Assembly (NCBI GenBank): GCA_902762505.1
Contig: CACWOQ010000019.1
Span: 1-52,187 of the forward strand
Direction of reading: 5' to 3'
Source: an uncultured Ruminococcus sp.
Lineage (GTDB): Bacteria; Bacillota; Clostridia; Oscillospirales; CAG-272
Length of the DNA stretch: 52,187 bases
The position numbers and the translations under genes were made by a program. This document shows, in pieces, positions 41,792 to 49,087 of the stretch (positions are counted from its first letter, which is position 1; each line of letters opens with the position of its first letter). The notes below the pieces were generated by a model, which saw only the letters and a program-made list of their open reading frames with translations, did not search any database and had not been told where the DNA came from.

Positions 41792-42082
41792 TTATTCCCT
41801 GTTCGCCATCTCAAGCCAGACCATCCCGAGGTCGAACGCTTCAAAAAAGCCCTGCTTCACGGCGCTTTTCGGCGGTGTTTTGTCGGTGGGATCCGTCGGC
41901 ATGATCTGTATCATGACCTTGTCCGGGATAGATACTCCGCGTACCGTTTTCATGGACATGACAGCCATGAAAAGCACGTATTTATCGCTCATGCTTCCGT
42001 AGCATATAACGTTTTTCTCTCTGACGAGGGGCTTGCCCCTGTACATGAGATACTTTCCGCTCACTATCGGTTTATCGTTCAT
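41792..42082 (-). CDS. Small conserved-looking protein, unknown function
   Basis: 96 residues, soluble and mixed in charge: MNDKPIVSGKYLMYRGKPLVREKN, then ICYGSMSDKYVLFMAVMSMKT and a C-terminal AVKQGFFEAFDLGMVWLEM. I do not recognise the family. It is packed between prs (20-base gap) and the PqqD gene (one-base gap), so it is cotranscribed and probably works with the PqqD/PHP pair. A KxxQIMPTDPTDKTPP stretch suggests a flexible loop. Confidence 0.72.
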   Translation of the reverse strand: MNDKPIVSGKYLMYRGKPLVREKNVICYGSMSDKYVLFMAVMSMKTVRGVSIPDKVMIQIMPTDPTDKTPPKSAVKQGFFEAFDLGMVWLEMANRE

Positions 42083-42102
42083 TTATAATCCTTTCCGGCG
42101 GA

Positions 42103-43224
42103 TCATTTTTCCGCCTTGTTGACCTTATCCATAAGATTATGTATCCTGGTAACGGGATTGAGAAGGTCGCTGATCGTCATATCGTGGTTGAGCGTATCTA
42201 TGATCAGCGCGACGTATTTGCAGAGGTTGACCTCGCAGTACCACTCACGGGAAAGCAGTTCAGGGGTCCTGTATATCAGATTTGTCGTGAAGATCTTGCT
42301 TATCGCGCCGTCCTCATAAGCCTTGTCCATCGTCGCAAGTCCGTTGCAGAACAAACCGAACGACGCGAACACGAAGATGCGCTTCGCACCTCTCTGCTTC
42401 AGCTGATAAGCTATGTCTATGACCGAATCGCCGGAGGAGATCATATCGTCAACGATTATCACGTCTTTGCCGGATACGTCGTTTCCGAGGAATTCGTGCG
42501 CTTCGATCGGGTTTCTGCCGTTGACTATCACGGTATAGTTGCGGCGCTTGTAGAACATACCAAGCTCGAGACCGAGGACGGATGAATAGTACATGCATCT
42601 GGACATACCGCCTTCATCCGGGGAGACCATCATGGTCTTGCCGGCGGCAAGCTTTCCGTCCGGAACGTTCTTCACGAACGCCTTGATCATCTGATAAGTC
42701 ACCTGCACGTTGTCGAAGCCGGCAAGCGGGATGGAGTTTGCGACTCTCGGGTCATGAGCGTCAAACGTGATGATGTTGGAGACGCCCATGTTCACAAGCT
42801 CGTGCAGAGCCTGCGCACAGTCGAGCGATTCACGCGCGGAACGTCTGTGCTGTCTTCCCTCGTAAAGCATCGGCATAATGACGGATATCCTTCTCGCCTT
42901 GCCGCCGATAGCGGCGATAACGCGTTTCAGATCCGAAAAATGGTCGTCCGGCGACATACGGTTGACCTGACCGTACATCTTGTACTCCGTTTCGGGGCCG
43001 TAGTTGAAGCAGTCGACGATTATGTAAACGTCCTTGCCTCTCTGGGTCTCGCGGATAAGGCCCTTCGCCTCACCGGTGCCGAATCTCGGGCACTCAGCCT
43101 CAACCACGTACGTTTCTTTCTCGTGACCGCGCCAGTCGCAGATGTAGTTGTCCACCTGATCGACAAAGCTCTTGCAGCCCTTCATACCGATGATCTCAAG
43201 TTCTCCGTGAAAAAAGTCCTTCAT
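42103..43224 (-). CDS. prs: Ribose-phosphate pyrophosphokinase (divergent, long form)
   Basis: Makes PRPP from ribose 5-phosphate and ATP for nucleotides, His and Trp. 373 residues against the usual 315; the extra length is spread at the N-terminal side (DNYICDWRGHEKETYVVE) and the C-terminus. The PRPP-binding loop DVIIVDDMISSGDSV (254-268), RRSARE, and the metal site FDAHDP (154-159) are present. Its ATP motif (MPMLYEGRQHRR) differs from the common MPYFGYARQDR. So it is a branch variant rather than the standard enzyme. It follows the SIS gene by 71 bases. Confidence 0.9.
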   Translation of the reverse strand: MKDFFHGELEIIGMKGCKSFVDQVDNYICDWRGHEKETYVVEAECPRFGTGEAKGLIRETQRGKDVYIIVDCFNYGPETEYKMYGQVNRMSPDDHFSDLKRVIAAIGGKARRISVIMPMLYEGRQHRRSARESLDCAQALHELVNMGVSNIITFDAHDPRVANSIPLAGFDNVQVTYQMIKAFVKNVPDGKLAAGKTMMVSPDEGGMSRCMYYSSVLGLELGMFYKRRNYTVIVNGRNPIEAHEFLGNDVSGKDVIIVDDMISSGDSVIDIAYQLKQRGAKRIFVFASFGLFCNGLATMDKAYEDGAISKIFTTNLIYRTPELLSREWYCEVNLCKYVALIIDTLNHDMTISDLLNPVTRIHNLMDKVNKAEK

Positions 43225-43295
43225 AGTTTCCCGTTTCCCGACGTTTTTTATTTTTTTCCGGCGGCGTACCGTCGCATACGCTCCGGCAGCCTTGT

Positions 43296-44286
43296 TTATT
43301 TCGTTATTGTTATCTTTTTCAGCACATCGGATCTGTTAGGATCTATGCCGCGTATCACCGTCAGCTCGTATGCGAAAAGCTGAACGCATATGGCGAACAT
43401 GAACGGCGAGCCGTAAAGTCCGGCGTCGGGCGTGAGGATGCCGAAACGCTCGGATTCGTAAAGCTCGGGGCTGTTTGTAATAACGAACAGCTCGGCTCCG
43501 AGATCGTGCAGACGTTACGATCACGAGATCGCCCGGCTTTACCTGTGCGATCGGTCCGTGATAGAAATCGGATTCCGGCGCGCCCTTCATCTTTATGCGG
43601 TTCGTTTCAAGTATCTTCAACGCTCCCTCGAGCGCTATCGGATATTCAAGCCCGCGTCCGAGGATGAAAGCGTTCGTAAGATGCGCGTACCTCTGCAGCT
43701 TCGCCTCCATTGCGGACGGAGCGTACCTGAGCAGATCCGCGGCGTGTTCCCAAACCCTGTCAAGCTCTTCCGACAGAACGGAATCACCGGAGATCTTTTC
43801 GCAAAGCAGGGCGAGCAGATACATCTGAGCCGTAAAGGTCTTTGTAGCCGCTATGCTGATTTCCTTGCCCGCCGAGCAGCAGAGATGATATTTCGCCTCT
43901 TTCGCCACGGGCGAATCGGGATCGTTCGTGACGGCGACCGTGAGGCAGCCTTCGGCGTTCGCCTGACGGAGCACCGCGAGCACGTCCTCGGCTTTGCCTG
44001 ACTGTGAGACGCCGACGACGAGCTGCGATCCGAAGTTTATTTTCGCGCCGTATTTGGTGATCACGCTCGGCGTTCCGAGAGCGCAGGGGATGCCGGCGAC
44101 TATGCCGAACAGGTACTGCGCGTATACGCACGCGTGATCCGAGGTCCCGCGAGCGGCAAAATAAATGCCGTGCAGTTCTCTTTTCTTATACTCCTCGGCA
44201 ACGGAAGAAACAACGGCTCCGTTTTTTGCGGACAGATCACGAAGTACTCCCGGTTGTTCGCAGATCTCGTCAAAAAGCAATGACAT
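43296..44286 (-). pseudogene. SIS-domain sugar isomerase/deaminase-like protein, frame-broken near the 3' end
   Basis: The open frame (43336-44286) gives two SIS domains of the GlmS C-terminal/AgaS/FrlB kind: FAARGTSDHACVYAQYLF, VVGVSQSGKAEDVL, AATKTFTAQMYLLAL and FILGRGLEYPIALEGALKILETN. After GDLVIVTSA (about 43512) it turns into Arg-rich nonsense. The next frame resumes with LHDLGAELFVITNSPELYE and runs to a proper C-terminus with LKKITITK and TAA at 43296. In homologues some 15-18 residues separate these parts, so a short deletion that shifts the frame is likely. It may be a recent pseudogene or an assembly error. In the cluster it would handle aminosugar phosphates. Confidence 0.8.
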
Positions 44287-44305
44287 TTCGGATAATTTCC
44301 TTTCT

Positions 44306-45676
44306 TTATTTGAGGTAGTCGGGTAAAAATCTTGCGTCGACCGTGTCTGTCACGTATTTTTTCAGCCTGTCGACTCTGATCTTTTCCTTCTCAGCCTCGT
44401 TATACGCGTGCTTTGCGGCGAGCTCATCCGTGAAATCGGATAACAGATACAGCCGCAGAGCCGTACGGTCCTCGAGCTTCATCGACGACGTGTACTCAAA
44501 ATAAGTTACGGTCGGTATAACGCGTACGTTCGTAATATCGCATTTACCGTCCTTGTATTCCACGTCGAGCGAGAGCATCAGCCCGACGAGGTTCCTCGCA
44601 TATTCCATCGTTGAAACAAAGTTTCCGAGCGAATACGCGCAAAGCATTTTTCCGCCGTCCGCGCGGTCTATGTATTCGATCTTTCCCGCGACGTGGCTGT
44701 GCATCCCGACGACGAGGTCGACGTTGCATTCCGCGAACAGCTTCGCGTATTTTTTCTGCGCTGACGTCACGCCGAAGTTGTCCTCGTCACCCCAGTGCGG
44801 AAGGACCACAACGACGTCCGCGACTTTTTTCGCGGCGGCGACCTGACGTTTCACGACGTCCGTATCGAGCAGCGGGGTTATATACCCGTCGTCCGCGCGT
44901 CTGTTGCTGTTCGTCATCTCCGTGTAGGCGAGGAACGCAAACGTTACGCCGTTTTTTTCAACGGTCCTTATTTTTTCGTAATCGGACTTGCTCTCGTAGC
45001 TTCCGACCGTAAGGACCGGCTTTGTTTTCCAGTATTCTATACTGTTTTTCAAGCCCTTGGTCGAATTGTCGAGCATATGGTTGTTCGCCGTCGTTATCAC
45101 GTCGAAGCCGAGCGTGATCAGATCGTCGCCCATCTGCGCGGGGGTGTTGAAGCGCGGGTATCCGCCGATCTTCGACGCGTCGCCCGCGATCTGCGACTCC
45201 TGGTTTATTACGGCGAGATCCGCTTTTCCGATATAATCGGCAACGTCCTCGTAGATCGGCAGAAAGTTATATTCCGCTCCGCTGTCCTTTGCGTAACGCT
45301 TCGCGTTGTTTATGACAGCGTCGTGCGCGAGATTATCGCCGCAGAAAAGCATTGAGATACTGCCGGAGGGCGAGGGATCTTCTTTTTCGGTCACCCTGTC
45401 CGTGATCTTGTCGGTGACCTTATCGGTCACGCTGCCGGTCTGAGGACCGTCGGTATCGGGCGTCTGCGTCGTGATACCGGTCACGCTTCCGGAGGTGTCG
45501 GACGTTTCGGCGTCTTTTGTGATCTCTTCTATCGGTTCAAGCGTTTCATACGTAATAAAGGGCGATGTGATCACGTTATGCGTTTCGGGATCGAACGGCT
45601 CGTCCGGTTCGCAGCCGTAAAAGCAGGCGGCGACGGCAAGCGCGCAAAGCGCCGCCGATATGATTCTTTTTAACAT
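44306..45676 (-). CDS. CapA-family lipoprotein (poly-gamma-glutamate/capsule phosphoesterase-like), copy 2
   Basis: 456 residues: lipobox ACFYGCEPD, a Thr/Asp-rich linker to about 100, then a CapA/PgsA metallophosphoesterase-like domain (MLFCGDNLAHDAVI, VINQESQI, DVITTANNHMLDNS, VLPHWGDEDNFG, LVVGMHSHV, CAYSLGNFV). The usual Asp, Asn and His metal ligands are present. CapA proteins take part in polyglutamate capsule export in bacilli; the role in most Clostridia is unknown. It lies one base after its paralogue and ends FLPDYLK like it (FLPDYLR). Outer-leaflet anchored. Confidence 0.88.
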   Translation of the reverse strand: MLKRIISAALCALAVAACFYGCEPDEPFDPETHNVITSPFITYETLEPIEEITKDAETSDTSGSVTGITTQTPDTDGPQTGSVTDKVTDKITDRVTEKEDPSPSGSISMLFCGDNLAHDAVINNAKRYAKDSGAEYNFLPIYEDVADYIGKADLAVINQESQIAGDASKIGGYPRFNTPAQMGDDLITLGFDVITTANNHMLDNSTKGLKNSIEYWKTKPVLTVGSYESKSDYEKIRTVEKNGVTFAFLAYTEMTNSNRRADDGYITPLLDTDVVKRQVAAAKKVADVVVVLPHWGDEDNFGVTSAQKKYAKLFAECNVDLVVGMHSHVAGKIEYIDRADGGKMLCAYSLGNFVSTMEYARNLVGLMLSLDVEYKDGKCDITNVRVIPTVTYFEYTSSMKLEDRTALRLYLLSDFTDELAAKHAYNEAEKEKIRVDRLKKYVTDTVDARFLPDYLK

Positions 45677-45677
45677 A

Positions 45678-47057
45678 TCACCTCAGATAATCCGGGAGAA
45701 ACTCACCGGAAATATTAGATGTAATTATTTTATAGGCTTTTTCCTTCGTAACCTTCTGATCCGTCACGTTGCAGTGATGCTGTTCGCATATGCTGTCGGT
45801 CAGATCGGATAAAAGGATGAGTCTCTGATTCTTGTACCTGGGCGTCTGAACGGAAAACGTCGGTATACAGGACGCGTTTTCGACCCACGCGCCGTGGTTG
45901 TCCTTGAGTATATCGAAGCTCGCGGTTATGCCGACCATGTTCTTCAGCTCGTCCTGCGCGTTCAGACCGTTGCCGAGCGAGTAGTAGCAGAGCGTTTTGT
46001 GACCGTTCTGTCCGCCGATCCATTCGATCTTCTGAACGACGTGCGGGTGATGGCCGAGTATGACGTCGACCCCGAGATCAGCCATAAGATGCGCGTACCG
46101 CTCCTGCTCCTCCGTCGGCTTGAAGCTTCCCTCCTCGCCCCAGTGGATGGAGACGATTATAAGATCGGAGATCTCACGCGCCGCTTTTACCTGGCGTTCT
46201 ATCGTTTCCTCATCAAATACCGGGATATACACGCCGTCGAGCTTCTCCGGCTCCGTCTGTTTTTTATACAGATTCGTGCCGTACGTATAGGCGAGAAACG
46301 CTATCCTCACGCCTTCCCTCTCGTAGACTCTTATGTTTTCGAAATCCTCGAAATTCCGGTAAAGTCCGACGACGAACGCGTCGAGCGTGTCGGTGAAATC
46401 CATCATGTCGGACAGGCATTTTCTGCCGTTATAGCCCATATCCGCCATGTGATTGTTTGCGAACGTTATCACGTCGAAGCCGAGTGTCACGAGGTCGCGC
46501 CCCATGTCCTGCGGCGTATTGAACTGCGGATAAGTGTAATAACCGTATTTCTCGCCGCACATCGGCGTTTCCTGGTTCACGAACGCGATATCCGCATCAG
46601 CGATCATCGAGGCGACGCCCTTGTATTTCGGCTTGAAATCGTATTTGCCGCCGCCTGTATCAGACTGGCGGAAGGTGGAGCCGTAGATTATGTTGTCACC
46701 CATGCCTATGAAAGACAGGCGCACGGGCTCGACGTAGACCGACGGCGGCGTTGTGGTCACGTCGCGTCTTGTCGTTTCTTCCGCCGGATCCGTTTCTTTG
46801 TCCGTACCGTTCTCCGCCGTTATGATCCCGGGCAGAGTGTCAGGCGCCGTTATCACCTCGCGCGTCTCATCCGCGCCGGTCTGCGTACCGGTCGGCTCGG
46901 CGGTATCCGTTATCCCTATCACCGTTCTGTCCGGTGCGGTAAAGCTGTCGTCGCCGTCCGTGCCGGCGCAGGCGCCGAGCAAAAGCGCTGCCGCCGCAAG
47001 CAAAAGCGACGCCGCCCGCCGCGTCACCGCGCGGCGGGAGCAATTGGTTTTTCTCAT
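45678..47057 (-). CDS. CapA-family lipoprotein, copy 1
   Basis: 459 residues: lipobox LLLGACAGT after an Arg-rich N-terminus, a Thr/Glu-rich linker, then the CapA domain (SFIGMGDNIIYGST, FVNQETPM, DVITFANNHMADMG, VSIHWGEEGSFKP, VILGHHPHVVQ, CYYSLGNGL). It shares layout and length with the next gene, so the two arose by duplication. ATG overlaps the rhaB stop by four bases (ATGA), so rhaB and capA are cotranslated; one base separates it from copy 2. Cell-surface role likely. Confidence 0.88.
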   Translation of the reverse strand: MRKTNCSRRAVTRRAASLLLAAAALLLGACAGTDGDDSFTAPDRTVIGITDTAEPTGTQTGADETREVITAPDTLPGIITAENGTDKETDPAEETTRRDVTTTPPSVYVEPVRLSFIGMGDNIIYGSTFRQSDTGGGKYDFKPKYKGVASMIADADIAFVNQETPMCGEKYGYYTYPQFNTPQDMGRDLVTLGFDVITFANNHMADMGYNGRKCLSDMMDFTDTLDAFVVGLYRNFEDFENIRVYEREGVRIAFLAYTYGTNLYKKQTEPEKLDGVYIPVFDEETIERQVKAAREISDLIIVSIHWGEEGSFKPTEEQERYAHLMADLGVDVILGHHPHVVQKIEWIGGQNGHKTLCYYSLGNGLNAQDELKNMVGITASFDILKDNHGAWVENASCIPTFSVQTPRYKNQRLILLSDLTDSICEQHHCNVTDQKVTKEKAYKIITSNISGEFLPDYLR

Positions 47058-48532
47058 TTTACGAGCTGTAAGAATCTGGCGTACGCCTCATCCCACATAT
47101 CGGTGTTGCCCTTCGGCTCGTATTCCTTGATCTCGAAGCTGTTTCTGATGACGTGACGCGCTTCGTGCAGATCCTTGATCTCGCCGGCGGCGATCGCCTG
47201 AACGAGCAGGTTGCCGATGGCGGTACCCTCGACGGGGCCTGCGAATACAGGTCTGCTGCAGCTGTCGGCGCAGAGCTGGCAGAGCGGCGCTTCCTTGCAG
47301 CCACCGCCTACGATGTTGATGAACGGCGTGCGTTTGCCCTTCATATCGTCGATCGCCTCGACCGCCCATCTGTATCTGAGCGCAAGCGAATCGAATATCG
47401 CGCGGACGATCTCGCCGACGTTCTCCGGAACGTGCTGACCGGTCTTCTCGCAGTATTCGCAGATACGCTTCGGCATATTGCCGGGAGCGACGAACGACGG
47501 ATCGTCCGGGTTGATGAGCGACTGGCAGGGCTTCGACGCCATAGCCATATCGGACAGCTCGTCGAACGAATATACCTTGCCCTCTCTCTTCCACTGACGG
47601 CGGGATTCCTGTTCGATCCAGAGACCCATGATGTTTTTGAGGAATCTTATGCTGCCGGCGTAGCCGCCCTCGTTCGTGAAGTTGTATTTATATGACGCGT
47701 CGGTGATGATCGGTTCGGGTATCTCGGTGCCCATGAGCGACCACGTACCGGAGGAGATGTATACGAAATCATCGCCCTTGGCAGGTACGGCGACAACGGC
47801 GGACGCCGTATCGTGAGCGGCGACGTTGACGACGTTGGCTCTGATATCGCCGAGCTCGTCACGAAGCGACGGGAGCAGCGGGCCGACCGTGCTGCCGGGC
47901 ATTACGATATCGGAGAACCATTTTTTCGGCGCTCCGATCGCGTCGATTATATCCCACGCCCAGTTTCTCGTTTTTGCGTCGAGCAGGGCGCCGGTGGAGG
48001 CTATCGAGTATTCGGTGTGTATCTGACCGGTAAGGAAATAATTGAGCAGGTCCGGGATGAACAGAAGCTTATCGGCGGCGGCGCAAAGCTCGGGATTGTC
48101 CCTCAGTTCGGCTACGAGCTGGAACACGGTGTTGAAATCCATGAACTGGATGCCGGTGGTACCGTATAGCTTTTCCGCGGGCACGAACCTGAACGCCTCG
48201 GGCTGGATGTTCAGAGTCCTCTTGTCTCTGTAATGGACGGGATTCGTGAGAAGCTTGCCTTTTTTGTCAAGGAAGCCGTAGTCGACGCCCCAGGTGTCGA
48301 TACCTATGCTCCTGATGTCCTTATCTGCGGACAGAGCGCATTTGTTTATCGCCTGTTTGATCTCGTGGAAGATCCTCATGATGTCCCAGTTGAACGATCC
48401 GGCTATCGTAACGGGTTCGCTTGCGAAACGGTGGTTTTCCTCGAGCGTGAGTTTTTCTCCGTCGAATCTGCCTATGATGCCGCGGCCGCTGGATGCGCCG
48501 AGGTCGATGGCAAGCATTTTAAGTTCAGCCAT
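47054..48532 (-). CDS. rhaB: Rhamnulokinase
   Basis: 492-residue FGGY-family kinase. Motifs: AIDLGASSGRGIIG at the N-terminus, SIGIDTWGVDYGFLD, HYRDKRT, NVAAHDTASAVVAVP (phosphate region), SSGTWSLMGTE and INIVGGGCKEAPLC near the adenosine site. This wording is that of RhaB, which phosphorylates L-rhamnulose; no rhamnose isomerase or aldolase gene adjoins. GGAGG lies before the ATG. Overlaps capA by four bases. Rhamnose handling next to cell-envelope genes is noteworthy. Confidence 0.9.
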   Translation of the reverse strand: MAELKMLAIDLGASSGRGIIGRFDGEKLTLEENHRFASEPVTIAGSFNWDIMRIFHEIKQAINKCALSADKDIRSIGIDTWGVDYGFLDKKGKLLTNPVHYRDKRTLNIQPEAFRFVPAEKLYGTTGIQFMDFNTVFQLVAELRDNPELCAAADKLLFIPDLLNYFLTGQIHTEYSIASTGALLDAKTRNWAWDIIDAIGAPKKWFSDIVMPGSTVGPLLPSLRDELGDIRANVVNVAAHDTASAVVAVPAKGDDFVYISSGTWSLMGTEIPEPIITDASYKYNFTNEGGYAGSIRFLKNIMGLWIEQESRRQWKREGKVYSFDELSDMAMASKPCQSLINPDDPSFVAPGNMPKRICEYCEKTGQHVPENVGEIVRAIFDSLALRYRWAVEAIDDMKGKRTPFINIVGGGCKEAPLCQLCADSCSRPVFAGPVEGTAIGNLLVQAIAAGEIKDLHEARHVIRNSFEIKEYEPKGNTDMWDEAYARFLQLVK

Positions 48533-48561
48533 TTTTTATATCCTCCAATTGTGATTCTTGA

Positions 48562-48987
48562 TTAGAATTCTCTCCATTCGTCGCAGACGTTCTCCGGGAT
48601 CACGGAAAGTCCCGCTTCGACCGCGGCGTTGTGTATGAAGTCGCATATGTCGTCGCTCGTCGTGCTTTCGATAAGCTCGCACTCGCATGCTTCATTGAGC
48701 TTGTTCAGACGCTTTACGGTGTTCTCGACGGCTTTCATTATCTTTGCGTCGTCGGGCTTTTTCGATATCGCTACGAGGTCGTCGATATAATGCTCGAGTA
48801 TCGCGCTGCACTTGTTGACGTCGTCGATCGTGCAGACCTCGTCGTCTATAAGATCGTCATCCTCCTCTTCGATCGCGTCGTCGTCGAACAGATCGTCAAA
48901 GTAATCGTCGTCGTCTTCGACCCCGAGGTATTCGATCATGTTGTTGATGATCGTATCGATGTCGTCATAGAATCTTCCTACTGCCAT
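48562..48987 (-). CDS. Very acidic small protein, unknown function
   Basis: 141 residues. Residues about 23-52 are nearly all Asp, Glu and Ile (DDDDYFDDLFDDD, EEEDDDLIDDE); the rest is helical with four cysteines and ends AGLSVIPENVCDEWREF. No known motif. AGGAAAGG precedes the ATG, and a -10 at 49025-49030 supports transcription from here into rhaB (29-base gap). It could bind a basic partner or divalent cations; both are guesses. Confidence 0.75.
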   Translation of the reverse strand: MAVGRFYDDIDTIINNMIEYLGVEDDDDYFDDLFDDDAIEEEDDDLIDDEVCTIDDVNKCSAILEHYIDDLVAISKKPDDAKIMKAVENTVKRLNKLNEACECELIESTTSDDICDFIHNAAVEAGLSVIPENVCDEWREF

Positions 48988-49024
48988 ATCATTATTTCCT
49001 TTCCTAAGGTCATCTTGTATTCGT

Positions 49025-49053
49025 GATTATATCAAAGAGACTTATATAAATAA
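49025..49053 (-). promoter_or_regulatory. Probable promoter of the acidic-protein/rhaB/capA cluster
   Basis: Minus strand: -10 TATAAT (49025-49030) preceded by TGA; the -35 at 17-base distance (TTTATT, 49048-49053) is poor. Confidence 0.55.
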
Positions 49054-49087
49054 AGTCCTATGATGAAATTTTTTACAAACTTCGCAT

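Noticed and set aside
43236..43290. Terminator between the SIS gene and prs
   Set aside because: A GC-rich hairpin exists, but the A/T run is on the wrong side for minus-strand termination (A rather than T follows).
45894..47156. 420-residue plus-strand frame opposite CapA copy 1
   Set aside because: Antisense shadow of a recognised gene.
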